In this document: piece by piece, positions 24,001 through 36,339 of the stretch | Layout: each line of letters opens with the position of its first letter | How positions within the stretch are numbered: the first letter of the stretch is position 1 | Source of the DNA: Apteryx mantelli | Taxonomy: Eukaryota > Chordata > Aves > Apterygiformes > Apterygidae | DNA length: 64,000 nt | Assembly (NCBI RefSeq): GCF_036417845.1 | Contig: NC_090020.1 | Location: 39,416,425-39,480,424 of the forward strand | Direction of reading: 5' to 3' | The notes under the pieces: model-generated | The model's input: only the letters and a program-made list of their open reading frames with translations | The model's database searches: none | What the model was told of the DNA's origin: nothing | Made by a program: the position numbers and the translations under genes

Positions 24001-25370
24001 TAATTATTGTGCTAGCTGTAAGATATTAAAGAAAAAAACTATGAAGATTACTGTCATTGCATGAAGAGCAGGACAAAAGGTTTGAAGAAGTAGACACTGA
24101 ATTTGGTGTAAGAGCTAAGAGACAGCACCTGCTCTGGAGAGCTCCCATATCTGCAATGCAAAGGTATAATATGATCTTAACAGTGTAAAATAGAGCCTCG
24201 AGAGCAAGACTGTAAAGAGCTATGACTAGAAAGAGAAATAACAGGGCGGAAAAGTTAATTGACCTTAAAGAGTATAGCTTAGGAAAGAGTAAGAAGCAAG
24301 ATTAAACGCTAACGAGGAACCTATTTTTGGAAGATATTGTCAGAAATGATTGCCACCATTTTACTTAGGAGAAGAAGCTTAGAAATGGCTAGTAAGTGTA
24401 AGGTCGGAGTCATGGAAGTATATGATGTGGATTAAAAATACGCTTTTGATGAACATGATACAAACAAGGAATGGTGGGAAGCAGAAAGAGGTAAGGCAGA
24501 AGGAAACAGACTCTGGGTCTTTTATTTGCTTAAAGGATGAGAGGATCCTAATTAAATAATCTCCCTTGATTTGCACTGAGCAATAGTGACGTTTTCTTCC
24601 CCTGGCACTGAAGTGTGTTTTACAGTTTCAGCAGCACTTTGTGTTTAAATCCTATTATTGTCTACCAGAATAAACAAGAGGTTTAACACGATTATTTGGG
24701 ATGTTCCCTTACTTAAAGCTGGATTTGTTACTGCAGCTATCAATAGGTTCATCATTTTCTTAGACTGCAAGATAGACAGTGAGCATCTGTTTGCCTTTCT
24801 CTAACACTTTGGGTGTTGTTTGTTGAACATTATGTTGGGAGAAATTTTCTCACAATATTTTTAGAGGCCTATTTCCAAAGATGCTATTCTTGAGAGTTAC
24901 AACTTTTGGAAACTAAGGGATAGCAAACACAACAAATAAACCTTGTATAGAAGTTTAGGAGGGAGGAATAAGATATGCATATACATGTAGGAGTTGTTCC
25001 GAAGCAAAGAGAAAAACACTTCAGCACTGAAACTAGATGTCCTCTACTGTCCTCTACTATCCTTAGTTTGTATGGGTGACAGAGTGCTGGTATTTTTGTT
25101 TCAAACTAAACACTGGGAAGTAGCCTGTATAATAAGGGGTTGGCATAAGTAACATTAAATAAAATGCTAGTGATTTTTTTCAAAATAGAAACCTGGAAAT
25201 CAATAAAGCTGCCTAACTCTAGGTGCTTGTCTTCAAGCATCCCGTCCTTGACCTTCATGCTGAAATGTAACTAAATGAACCTCCTTGAAAGCTGAAAAGT
25301 AGCACTGTAAAACTCTATGTAGTCCCATTTCAAAATGTTTAGAGTGATTGAAAGGATATTTCTTCTACTT
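21040..25370. other. gene-poor stretch, partly purine-skewed
   Basis: No supported gene. A short (AAAT)n-like run is at 21700-21726. A GC-richer patch lies at about 22490-22640 without a splice pair. From about 24040 to 24560 the plus strand is noticeably A+G rich, which may be a decayed repeat. A perfect tandem duplication of GTCCTCTACT is at 25039-25058. Confidence 0.5.
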
Positions 25371-25379
25371 AAAATAGAT

Positions 25380-25530
25380 AAGGCCGTTACAACGGGTCAT
25401 CTTTATGGGACTCGGATGCCCCTTTTAATGTGCCCACTGCTGTTAATCCGATCCCCTAACAATGCCCTTTTCTTTCCACCGAGGGAGCAGTGAGTGTGTG
25501 ACCTATTAAGGACACGACCAGCTTAACCTC
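25380..25530. promoter_or_regulatory. possible conserved noncoding element
   Basis: This is complex single-copy sequence with balanced composition, stops in most frames, and several GATC- and TTAAT-type motifs. It is followed by a GC-richer stretch to about 25830. It is called only because its texture differs from the flanking AT-rich DNA and it lies within 0.7 kb of the best candidate exon. No alignment was available. Confidence 0.2.
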
Positions 25531-26090
25531 GTGGCAGACTGCGTGGCTTGGTTGGTTTCTGCCACAGCTGCTCTTCTGTCAACACAACCGTGTTTTCCAC
25601 TTGGCCGCATTTATTTTGGCCTTTTGGGTTGGCCTGGCTTCATTCTCCCAACGTGGGCTTTGGACTGGCCCAATTCTGGCTTCGGTGGTGCTGTGTCTGG
25701 TCCGAGCTCCTGGGAGGGTGTGCAGGCAGGAGGCCAGCTGTGTGCCATTTACCCCATCGCTTGCTTCTGGTTTTCTTTAACAAACTTTGCTGCAGCTTGT
25801 GTCAAACGTGGTGTTGGGATTTGAAGAGCTATCAAGCAATCATCCTGATGTGGTGCGCCTCAGTTTTCACTGCAGGATGTCTCCACACACAAACTGTGTT
25901 AAACAATTTGGATTGCCTAATAATAAATTTATAATAGATGGAAATATGACTTGAACATCTCACTGTTGACCTAGCGATGGGACTTCAGCACATCTGACTT
26001 GGCTGAGCCTCTTTCCTTACTGAGCTGCTGGGGATAGGTGACATCGTAAGCCTAGCATCCTGCAGGGGCCAACATATGCTTTTAACTTAC

Positions 26091-26167
26091 GTGGTGGATC
26101 ATCCCATTAATTTCTGTGTCAAAGCACCATCCCCGTTCTTTGGAATATTCATAAAGCAGATAGTCGA
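26091..26167 (-). CDS. candidate internal coding exon, unrecognised (minus strand)
   Basis: On the minus strand the tract CCCCTTTTTCTTTCCAG precedes 77 bases, which are followed by a perfect extended donor (CAC then GTAAGTTA). The exon would start with two bases of a split codon and end on a codon boundary. Its open frame begins DYLLYEYSKERGWCFDTE and continues for seven more codons (INGMIHH). The composition (Tyr, Trp, Cys, amphipathic charge pattern) is unlike translated noise. Of all candidates, this has the best pairing of splice signals and protein-like content. The protein family is not recognised. No second exon with matching phase was found nearby. It could belong to a minus-strand gene with large introns that extends beyond the window. 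Confidence 0.42.
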
Positions 26168-26179
26168 CTGGAAAGAAAA

Positions 26180-26460
26180 AGGGGTAGCTATTTAAAACAT
26201 GTGATTTGTCCTAATAATATCAAATATCTGGAAAGTAATACTTTGAAACTCATTTAGGTGCCACAGTCCCCATTGATTTTCTTAATATGTTTTTATCTTC
26301 AATGAACTTTTTCACTCATTAGCACCCATTAGGTAGTTTAAAGTATGACATCATAATCATTAGAGAGTTACTCATCGCTAATTGAACATTTAAGACTTTT
26401 GCGATCCATAATGGAGCAGATTTCTGTCTAACGTATGAGGAGCCTATCAATAATTTTCCA
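26180..26460. promoter_or_regulatory. possible conserved noncoding element beside the candidate exon
   Basis: This is AT-rich but complex sequence containing repeated homeobox-like ATTA/TAAT cores (for example GCTAATTGAAC at about 26380) and a TGACATCA-like CRE half site near 26346. It would lie in the intron just upstream of the minus-strand exon. Inferred from texture only. Confidence 0.2.
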
Positions 26461-26469
26461 TATTTGTAA

Positions 26470-27925
26470 ATTTTAAAGTAAATGTTGTCAGTTAAGCTTG
26501 TTCCTTGTTAATATACAAAGGCGGTATTGTAGCTGTTTGGTTTTCAACAGAAGTTTTGTGCAGTGTGGAAGGAGGAGGGAGATAATCATTAAATTTTTGC
26601 TAGAGGGTTTAAGCTGGCTGCTGTTGGTAATTTTCCCAAACTCTTTCAAGCTTGAAATCATCAGCTGGCATGCAGTAGTTTGCTGCAAATTTTGGTTTTC
26701 TTTTGTGATTTGAACTCAAGAGAGTATATGGCCTGGGATCGTGGCTCTTTTTCATTTTTTATTCTTATAAACCAAATAAATAATGTAAGAAATGTGTGTA
26801 AAAATGTTCCTGTCTGCAACTTAACAGAGCTGTGACTTAAAATGATCACATTAAATTCAGCATTGAATGTAACTGAGCTCAAAGATTGTTTTAGCTCTTA
26901 TTAGCAACATTGCATATTTTCTTATGTGAGATGCCAGTAAAGGTGGACTCTACCAAGCTCGGATTCCTTATAGGATTGCAGTGCCTATGTGTTTAAAACT
27001 GCAGGGCATGATCAATATTTAAAGGACTGTCCATGAAACACAAGGTGATGCCATGGGGTGATCCCATGCTCCAGCACTTTTATCAGTTGACTTATTGTAT
27101 CAGCAACACTATTGCTCATCCTAGCAGTAGCCTAGGCAGAATGCTGTACTAACATGTTTTTGCTGTTTATAGTAGTTTTATTTAAAATGACTTTTTTTTA
27201 TTTTGGATTTTGCTCTATTATTGATCTTCCAGTACCAATCCTGCCCTGAGTTTTATTCAAGCAGTACTAGGTCTTCGTTTTGCTTTTCTGTCATCTCTGC
27301 TCATGTGGTCTCACTCCCTTTTTTCTTGTTATTGTTGTGTTTTATAAAATAGCATGAACATCCTCTGCCTTTTTACAGAGGAGGGTTTTCTTTGGGAAGG
27401 GAGGTGCTTGGCACTCTAAATTGGCTACAGCAATTTACATTTAAAATTGGCAAAAGTGGGCGAGCTATGAATTGTATCTCCTTAGTGAATAACACCTATG
27501 ATCTTCAATATACCACATAAATTCAGACATCTGTTCTGTTAAACTTTTGATTGCTTGAAAATTGTCCTTACACACAAACGCCCCTGTGACTAAAGTATTT
27601 GGATATCTTTAGTGCTACAGTTGTCAGCTCTAGTTAGATATAATAGAGACTGACTATAACGTGCTTCAGAGAACCTTAAATGAGGAAGTCAGTGCTGTCT
27701 TGAAAAATAGAAATTGTAAGTGTCTCTACTATGATATGATAGTGGGTATAATTGAAGCTCATCTGGTAATTCTATATTCTGTGCTAGATCCCATTTTGCA
27801 AAACTGCATATATAAAATATCTAAATCTTTTATTTTTCCTTCAGTGTCCTGGAAAAAAAGCCTTTTGAATCTTTTAAAGTCATCACCTCGGAAAACAGTA
27901 AAAGATTTGGACAAGGATTTTCAAA
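26470..27925. other. no gene seen
   Basis: This stretch is AT-rich. The 89-codon plus-strand frame at 27661-27930 has no splice signal or recognisable domain and low protein-like content. No transposon was recognised. Confidence 0.5.
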
Positions 27926-27931
27926 ACTGAC

Positions 27932-28339
27932 TTAACAGCTGCTTTTCCATCTCTTCCCGTTGGGGCTGATTTTCAGCCCATAGGCACTCAGGATATCCTG
28001 AACAACAGTGTTCTTTTGTGAACAGACTTTAAGCTTCCTCAAAATTATATTTGCTTTCATCCTTAAGTCACAGCTTTTACCTCTGAATTCCACTTTTTTC
28101 AGAGCATCGTGTTCTGATTTGTCCCAGACATCATTCATAAATCTTGGTCTAAGTCTGACTGTGATACTTATCTGACCTGACTTCTGGTTTTGCATTGTCT
28201 GCTGTTTCCGCTCAGTCAATGATACCACTTTTCCATTCTTCAAAAAATATTCTTTCCTGGCATACATTAACTTCATTAAATGGTTAGGTGATCTTACAGC
28301 GATTGTTCCTGTTTTTCTTATGTAATTTTTATATGCTAA
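27932..28339 (-). CDS. unrecognised stop-free stretch, possible exon or retrocopy (minus strand)
   Basis: About 135 codons are open on the minus strand, the first in-frame ATG being at 28276. The stretch is preceded by an acceptor-like TCTATTTCTTTAG and ends in a stop at 27932. The peptide is strongly basic and hydrophilic; segments include KSGQISITVRLRPRF and SEHDALKKVEFRGKS. This is unlike the AT-rich noise around it and suggests a real or recently lost coding sequence. A second open stretch upstream on the same strand (28550-28735) is also protein-like, and the DNA between them is stop-filled like an intron. I could not assign a family. Alternatives are a decayed retrocopy, an old transposon ORF or chance. 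Confidence 0.28.
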   Translation of the reverse strand, partial: LAYKNYIRKTGTIAVRSPNHLMKLMYARKEYFLKNGKVVSLTERKQQTMQNQKSGQISITVRLRPRFMNDVWDKSEHDALKKVEFRGKSCDLRMKANIILRKLKVCSQKNTVVQDILSAYGLKISPNGKRWKSSC

Positions 28340-28549
28340 AGAAATAGATTTTTACTTAATCAGTGTCCAGGAATATTGTAATTCCCCTTTCTGCAATACT
28401 TCAGAAAAATGAGGAGAGCATAATGGGGGGTTTAAATTTACTTGATGCGAGGAATGTTTCTGAAGACTCAAATTAGTCAGCCCTTAAAATTTACCATATT
28501 AGCATCCTGTACTCTTTCTTCTACCCTCCAGCCTTGGAGGAGTGTTGTA

Positions 28550-28735
28550 TGATACCAGCACATCCCAAGTCACTCCCTCTGGCATCCGGGAAGGTAACGG
28601 GTGGATTTATCCAGACTTGCAGATGTTTTTCAGCTTCACTGATTTTCTTTTCAGCCACTGGAAGATTTCTTTCCTTAAAGCAAGTGGTGATACCTCTTAC
28701 ACTTACTCACTTACTGTGATACTTCTCCAATTCAA
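28550..28735 (-). other. protein-like open stretch upstream of the 28.3 kb frame (minus strand)
   Basis: About 60 codons are open on the minus strand, including AEKKISEAEKHLQVWINPPV and ending in a stop just after SSKAGG. The first half looks helical and charged. No good splice donor is in frame at its end, although a GGTAAAT lies about 30 bases further on in another frame. It may be a companion exon, or part of the same retrocopy, as the frame at 27932-28339. Confidence 0.18.
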
Positions 28736-28819
28736 GTTTTATTTCACCTCCTTTGGCCAAATGTTAAGGTGCTCCCTGTGTACAGACCTCACATATGCAA
28801 ATAATTTATAGCCTTTTTC

Positions 28820-31800
28820 CATTTCGCAAAGCAGTTTGAGAAGTCAGACTCAGCGACCATTTAATTTAATGTTTTTTACCATGATTTTTTATACAAATAT
28901 AGTACATCTTTTTTATTTTTAATTTCAGTAGCCATTGTCCCCTTCTTTTAGAATAAATTAGAAGGAAGTGTTATTAAATTAAAGCGAAAGCTGCTGCAAA
29001 TATGGACAATGATGCTGCTAATCTTAACCACCAATGCAAAACTGATCTGTGGGAGGCTCATGAACCATCATATTCTGTGTCTGTAGGCCCATACATACAT
29101 ATCTATGTTCATATATATAAATGTACACAATGCAAGATGCAACAAGGAGGTAAGTATAAGTTCATTTAGTCAAATATGCGCTATTATAGTCCTGTTTTAG
29201 TTTAATTGAATGTAATCCATGTGAATGTAATCATATGAATTTGACCCTTTACATTTTCTGATGGGAAATTCAAGAAACTATTTCATTCCTGCTTTTTTCG
29301 TCAGACAGTGATCATTATGTGTGTGGGGGGGGGAGGGCAGAGGTTTAAAATCCTGTCAGCTAGCATGTGTTTAATTGAAATGTGCGCTGATATTCTTAAA
29401 AGGAGATTTCAGCAGAGTAGAAACAAAGGCTAAGATTTTGCTCTGTTACAATTTTTTTTTTTTTGCAGCTTGACTACTGGAATTTCACTGTTCCAGCACT
29501 ATGGTATTTTTTTACAGTTCTGCTGGATCTATGAGCATGTGACTTTAAATGTATTTTTGTTTCAAAATATGTTATATATTTGAGATTGAAATATTTCTAC
29601 ATAATCAAGTAAAAAAATCTATCTGCATTTTTTGGCTCCTAATGAAGTGATTCACTTATACAAAATTACTATTCAGCTTTAGTGTTAGTCATTTGATCTT
29701 GGGGTTTGCCTTAAGACTGAAAGACTCGGTGCTTTAAGCCTTAACCAAGAATTCTCATCTATATCTGTGTTTGCATGACCATGCCTCTTCTAAGGGTGGA
29801 TGTTTCCAACCTAAAAAACATGTACATACACTTTACTTTATTGTTTCACATTTCTTTGGAGCTTCTTCACATCAGGGTCCATAGGATAGTCCTATGCTAT
29901 TTCACTGTAATATCTTTGAGATCTGAAAGCAGTTTTTTATTAAAAGATGTATCCTCAGAAGTATAGATTTATCTGGCCTTTCCTTTGTAAATCCTGGAAG
30001 AGATGGTGTGGGCACTAGTAAGTGTTTCACTGGGCCCTGAAGGTTAAAATGAAGAAAGTCAATGTTCAAATACTGTTGCTTTCTATTTGAGTGACTTAAG
30101 TCTTGACAGAATTTATGATTATCTCTGTTATATGTTTAAAACCTTGTTATAGGCTAATGATGTTTGGTACCCTAAATTACATAAACTATTATTTTTTTTG
30201 AAAATTAAGAAATAAATAACAAAATGTAGCTATAGTACAATGAATGATAAAAAGTGATTTTACAAGGTAACATCTTCAAATGTCAAAATTAACATCCTCA
30301 AGAACCAAACTGATTCTTGCTTAATGTTTTCCTGTCAATTAAATATGAAGTAGAACTATACAAATTCTCACTTCTATAATCTGCAAAGTAACAGCTCTTT
30401 CAAAGGGACTTGGACATCTCTATCTGCTTCTCCAAAGGATTAAATAGCACACAGCAGAGGCATACTTTTCCTAAGAATTTGGCATGTTTAAAATGTATGC
30501 TACATAAATATTAGAAATGGGCTGAAACGAAGACTTTCAGCGTGAGTACTCCCAAAGATATAAGAATAGCATCTTTGGGTTTGAACCTAATGTCACACTT
30601 GTGATTTTCTAGTGGAGATAAGCCAAAGCCTTGACCTTTAGGCAAACTGGGTCCAGAGGTGGTTTTTTTTTCATCCAGCACCATCAATAAATATGCCACA
30701 TTAATAAATACTATTCTGTGCAAAGGGAGTCTTAATTTTTAGACCCTATACATTGTTTTTGTTGCTCCTTCTGTGCAGATATTTGTTTCTTTATTTCATA
30801 AATATAAAACACGGTCTTGAAGGTGGTCCTCATCTTGTTAAATATTAGAATAAAGTAATTTTTAGGACTTCTTTGTGACTGCCTTATCATATCTTTGTAA
30901 AATATGTGCTAAGTAGAAAAATCACCAATCCCTCGTCTGCACTTTAATAGCCCTGTTTCTTTCTCTGCTCATTGTTTCATGTTTATCTTCACTTAGAAAA
31001 CACTTTTTACATTCTTTCTCTATTTGCATAGCTGTATCATCATATTATGTTCACATGAGAAATTATCTCTCCTGCTCATGCTTTTCTCTATATCTGCATT
31101 CCCTTTTAAGCCTGTTTGCTGGCTGTATGTAATTTCTTTGTGCGTCTTTGCACTTTCAAGCTTAATCTGATCCAGGAAGTCCTGTTAGCAAAATTAACAT
31201 ACGCATGCAAAACTATTCTCCTGATATTTCTGGCCTACATGAAACTGGGAAGTGTTGGAAAAAATCCAGGAGTGTCTATAGTTGACTCCTAGACTCAAAA
31301 AGGCTGTTTGGATTAACATTTGAAACAAGTTTTAATCTATTTGAATGTCACCTAGTACAAAAGTAGATGAAATATAGTACTTCTGCCTCTTAAAAGTTCT
31401 TATGAATGTTTTCTTTGGCTTTGTTTCATCTGGAATTGCAGTAACATCTCTTTGTTATGGGTGGTGGTCGTGGTTAATCAGACCTGTGTTCATTAGAATT
31501 TTTACAGGAATCCATTTTAACATACCTGTATTTCATTTGTTTTTGTCTGTGAAAGATATTTAAGCTTAAAATTTACTGGAAGGAATTTTAAAGAAAATAC
31601 TAGGACATAAAAATAAATAATACTGAAGAATACTTTTGATTTCAAAACTGTGAGTATGCAAAGTACAGATATAATTTTAAAGAGCCATATTCAGTCAGGA
31701 ATTCAAAATCATCCCTTCAAATTGTATGTCCAAGCACAAATAATCAAAACAGCTCTGATTTTGTATATCAAACTTACAGCATATCTTATGAACCATTTAC

Positions 31801-34180
31801 AAGTTAATGATTATTTACAGAAATTACCCTATGAATAACTTACTTAAATTATAAGCTATTTTTGTAAATTTTTCAGCTGAAAAGAGACAAAGCTTTTCAG
31901 ACTTTGTCAAAAAATATTTGTCTGTTTTCAATGAATGTGAAGCAATAACGTCTTTTGCCCTGTTTTGCAATAAAATATTAAGACAAGTTTTGATACAGGA
32001 TCATAAATCATCCAAAACTCATCTGAAAGCCTGCGTAGGCTTATGAACTTTAAAGATCTTTTTAATGAAACTGACTGAATTCCAAATTTACAACCACACA
32101 CACATCTAGGTTTCTTGTTATTTTAGTTTACACAGTAATCGCATTCATCTTTTCTCAGATATCAAACACGCTATGTTGTATCATGCCCTTGAATCTACCC
32201 CATTTAGAAGCAAGAGAAAAATTCAATGTCTCCTCTGCAGAAGACTTCCCACCCCTTTTGAAATAAAGGGAGATAAAGGGGAAATCTTTGTGCAGCAAAC
32301 ATATTTCCAGCAACTGACTCTGCCTATGATAGGACGTGAATATGTTGACACAGTTCAGCCTTGTCATACTTTGTATTTGATCTGAACAACACTCATTTGC
32401 AATGGTACATTACTTTGTTACATAAAAAGCAAGAACTCCCTAATTATAATTACCCACATTATATTCAGGAAAAATACAGCAGCAGATGTATAAAGTATCT
32501 TTTGTCTCCTTGGTTTTAAATGACAAAAGAAAAGTGCTATAAATGTTTCAAATAAATGTTCAGGCACTTAAACATAAATAATTTCTTAAAGCACGCGCTT
32601 TTGCTTGAGCTGCAGCATTTAGCCATAATGACATTTGTGGCAGGAGTACAGATGATATGTATGGGTTGTGGGGTTTTTTTGGTGTTTTTCCAAGGGGATA
32701 TTATTCCTGCGTGACTAGTAAGCATGAGAAATAGAAATAAAATCCACAGAAAGCATTTCAGTTTCATTTAAAATGTCACACAGTTGCCTCTATTATTCCA
32801 GCTGGCTTGCAGAAAGAAAGTCCTCTTTGTTAATGAGACCAGCACAACTCATCCCATTATAGTGGCCCTAACCTAATAAATCAGATATTTGCACGTTTCT
32901 CCTGCACACTCTTCCAAACAGTATTTTGTTCTCAGGGCCATAAACTCTAGTGCGGAACAGGCGCTGGAGCTGGATACTTTAGGAAATGAGGATGCATGGA
33001 AAGGCCTCTCTCCAATTCCTCGCAGCACGGAGGGCTGGCCGAAAATGTCCCTGAGGTGGGGAAGATGTGAGGTCCCATCTCCTGTCCATGCTTGTGTATA
33101 GTGCTCATTATTGCCACCAGAGCAGTAAGACCTGAAAGTCTGCTTTGCAAGGCTCGTAATAGGTGCCCTAAAGATATTGCTGTGGTACCTGTTTTGGCAG
33201 TAACAAAAGCGTGCACTTACAAAGCGTGCAGATACTGAGGTGTTTGAATAGTGCTCTAAAACCACCAAGAAGACCTAAGCATCCTATCGATAATAGTAAT
33301 AATAAGCTTTCTACTGCCAAGGATCTGTACAAGCAGCGAGGCATTTATTATTAAAATGCTTCCTCCAGTAATTTTGCTAGGGTTCATTCATGTGTCTCTA
33401 AATATGGGGAAAAACAGAGAATAGTTGCTAGGGTTGGTGGAGAGACAGTGTCATAAAACTCGCTTAAAATTGTCAGAAATTGGCCATTAACCACTTTTTT
33501 ACCAAAGGGAAAGGGAGATGCAGACTGATGTTATGGTTTCTTCCAGGCAGTAAGGTGAGTTAAAAGTTATCATAAGCTCCTGGGCTTCAGTAACATGTTC
33601 GGTGCGTGAAGCTGAACTGCTTTCTCTGATCAGAGCATACTTAAAGAAAAACTTGGTGAGTATGAGACCTCTGACGTAATGCATGCGAAGGTTTAGTTGA
33701 TGCCATCTTCCCAGTTTGTTCATGCAAACCAGTTTTTTTTCCTAATGCAGATAAGGAGTATGAGCATTTCAGGCACACACTTTAATGGGCTGCTTTGAAA
33801 AAGGCAGAAAACCCACAAAAGCTGTGTTATACAGGCTGCGAGCGTGAATCCAAAGGAAAATACTAAAGAGGAGCCCTGATACTGGAAGGGTTGAACAAGA
33901 GCATCATGAGCAGTGTCAGCACAGGACGAGGCTGAGCATGGCTGGAAGCAGCTCAGCCAACCTTCCCAAAGGCAAGGAGGGAGGATGGAGCTGGGAAGGG
34001 AACGCTTTGGGATGAAATGGTAGCTTTACCAAAGTCAATGACAAAACCTGAGCGAAGGAGGACTCAGGTAGCTCAGCATTTCTTTGGAGGACTTGTGTGA
34101 GGAAGAGATTTACAGTGGGGTTTTGAAAGGTCGTTTGGTTTGACTCTGCTTGGTCAACCAGTAGGAAATTACACTACTTT
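28820..34180. other. long AT-rich gene-poor stretch
   Basis: No supported gene. Simple tracts include a G-rich run at about 29325-29338 and T13 at 29452-29464. A possible noncoding exon lies at about 28952-29149 on the plus strand (acceptor CCCCTTCTTTTAG, donor GGAG then GTAAGT), but all frames carry stops. GC-richer sequence at 32940-33090 has frames on both strands without splice support. Confidence 0.5.
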
Positions 34181-34298
34181 GTGGTTATTTCTGCTGTAAA
34201 TTACCTGGCTACTCTTGGCACTGGGTGTGCTGAGGAAAGCAGCATCCTCCTGCTCCCAGCAACCAAACCCATCATGTTTGCTCTCTGCTCGCTCACAG

Positions 34299-34358
34299 AA
34301 AGGAGGAGTGGATAGCCAACATCCCTGGTTAGCAGAAGAAAGCATGGCAAAGGGGGAG
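34299..34358 (+). other. candidate 60-base exon (plus strand)
   Basis: A strong acceptor tract (TTTGCTCTCTGCTCGCTCACAG) precedes it and the donor GGGAG then GTAAGC follows. One frame only is open and spans exactly 20 codons, beginning KGGVDSQHPWLAE. It lies just upstream of a TTTA microsatellite. The phase is compatible with the candidates at 20554-20619 and 35674-35779. No family recognised. Confidence 0.25.
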
Positions 34359-34390
34359 GTAAGCTGCAAACTGCTTGCAGTGGGCAGATC

Positions 34391-34431
34391 TATTTATTTA
34401 TTTATTTATTTATTTTTTATTTTATTTTTTT
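34391..34431. repeat. (TTTA)n microsatellite with T-rich extension
   Basis: About six perfect TTTA units pass into an interrupted TTTTTTA tract. Confidence 0.93.
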
Positions 34432-35673
34432 ACAGCTTTTCTGTATTGTGCACATAGCCCAGCCCCTTTAGTTGGGTGTGCTCAGAAAAGCTAACTGTGA
34501 AGGCTTTCTTGTTAGGGTGAAAATAATAGCATTACTTAAACACAGCTATATTCTGCGCTGTTTGTTCGTGGCAGCCCTGGATGCTCTTTCTACTGAGTTT
34601 CTTTTGCTCGCCAGAACCTGGTCCTGCTGCCATAAAGTACCTGACAGTTTTACCACTGACTTATTGTTGAAGCTGGATTGGATCCTAAGAAATGGTTATT
34701 TTTGCCTACCTACAAATAACTGCCTCCTGTTCAGACAGATTTCTACTAATAGCCTGGTTTAGCACAGATAAATACAAGAACAAAAGGAAGAATTAATTTC
34801 TATGTAAAATAGAAGGGGGAATACTGTTAATAATAATTTGTATGTGAACCTTCACAAGATACAACTGTGCAGGTAAGGTGAAGTATGGCATTAAATATGC
34901 TAATGAGATAATGCTGTGTTAGTTTGGATGGCAAAGACCTATAATAAGTCTCCAAATATATCCAGCGTGATCCAAATGTTTCCAGGAACCTGGACATTAC
35001 TTACAAAGGCATTTTTTTCCTAAAGTATAAAAGTATATACACTGTTTACATTTCATGAGCAAGATTGATTGAGCAGTATGGCCATATTATTTCAGATGCC
35101 CGAAGTCAAAGGTGCAAACTTGGGAACTGGTCACAAAGGCAGATAAAAGCATGATTCAGGAGAACACAGAGGAATTGTACTTCCTCTGTAGAGACTCCCT
35201 TGTTGAATCATGCAGAAGCTATTGATTATATTTCAAAGGTGTTTTTTTTTAAATACATGCCAGTGACTTCATCTGTCTAGAGCTGTCTAAACATCAAACA
35301 GATTTGGGAAATACAGTAGATAAAAGGAATGTATGAGAAATAAATTTTGTCACTAAAATGGCAAAAGTCTTTCCCCCCCAAAAAAAGGGTCTTTTCATAG
35401 AAAGAGTAACCTTTTCCCTGCTTATTGATAATCAAAAAGTTTAAACATAGGCTGTGTTTATCTTAATAGATAATTTTAAATGAGAGTTGTAATGTAATCA
35501 TTTTAAAATTCTATGTAAGGATCTGTCAGTTCTTGCAGATTATTGTGAAAAAATGCTTTGCTTTCTAATTTGAATGCTATTAGTGTTTGCTAATTTAGAG
35601 TTTTCTGTTCTGATGTTCACATCTGCAAAACACTGATATGCACCTCCTATATTTTCTCTGATTACATCCACAG

Positions 35674-35779
35674 AAAGATGTGAAGAACTGCAAGGAATCA
35701 AAGCCGTACTGTACAGTGTTCATTGCTCGTGATTGAAGACGACTCCAACAGTATGTCACACTGAGCCGATAGCTTCAAG
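35674..35779 (+). other. candidate 106-base exon (plus strand)
   Basis: The acceptor (ATTTTCTCTGATTACATCCACAG) and donor (CAAG then GTAAGG) are both good. In phase 0 it reads KDVKNCKESKPYCTVFIARD and then a stop, so it could be a last coding segment continuing into a 3' UTR exon. The remaining frames also close. A noncoding exon is at least as likely. Confidence 0.25.
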
Positions 35780-36206
35780 GTAAGGAGGATATCCTGGTCA
35801 GCTCTATACGCAAGTCCCCGCTTAAAATTGGGTAAAACAGTGATTTGAAAGCACCTTGCCAGGTGGCAGCCCTTCTCACCGAGCCCCTGGGAGTGAGATG
35901 AGATGTGAGCAGCCTCAGCTTTCTTTTCTGTATGGGCTCAGCCCGGCGGTGTGCTCCGATGCCTCTGCTCGAACCTCATTCAAGCCTGCCTCTTGAATCA
36001 TCATAGGGGGCTGTTCCTGAAACAGCTGCATAATATTATTTGCAGAAACAATAATCAGTTTGACTAGATAAATTTAAGAGAACTGTGATCTCTAAAGCTG
36101 ATTTGTGATTCAGATAGAGGATATTTGTCAAAGCATTTACTCATGTTAGCTCATTTTGGCTAAAGATTCCCAAGATATTAATGGCAGAACTAGGAATGAA
36201 AGTGAT

Positions 36207-36330
36207 GTAAGAACTTAAAAAAAGGCCGTAATGGTCAAAGGCCCATCTAACCCTTTGTCTCGTCTCCAGCAATGACCAGAAACAGATGCTTAAGGAAATA
36301 AGGTAAGAATAGGGCAAGCATAACTATTTG
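36207..36330 (+). repeat. fragment of an ancient amniote interspersed repeat
   Basis: The phrase order GGTCAAAGGCCCATCTAACC, GTCTCCAGCAATGACCAG, AACAGATGCTTAAGG and AGGGCAAGCATAA matches, from memory, a repeat tail very common in turtle, crocodile and bird genomes, usually grouped with CR1/L3-type elements. The copy is diverged and truncated. The exact family name needs a library search. Confidence 0.55.
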
Positions 36331-36339
36331 TTGCCATAT

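Noticed and set aside
34176..34230. 25-base minus-strand segment between TTTCCTCAG and GTAATT signals
   Set aside because: Too short, and no companion exon with matching phase was found.
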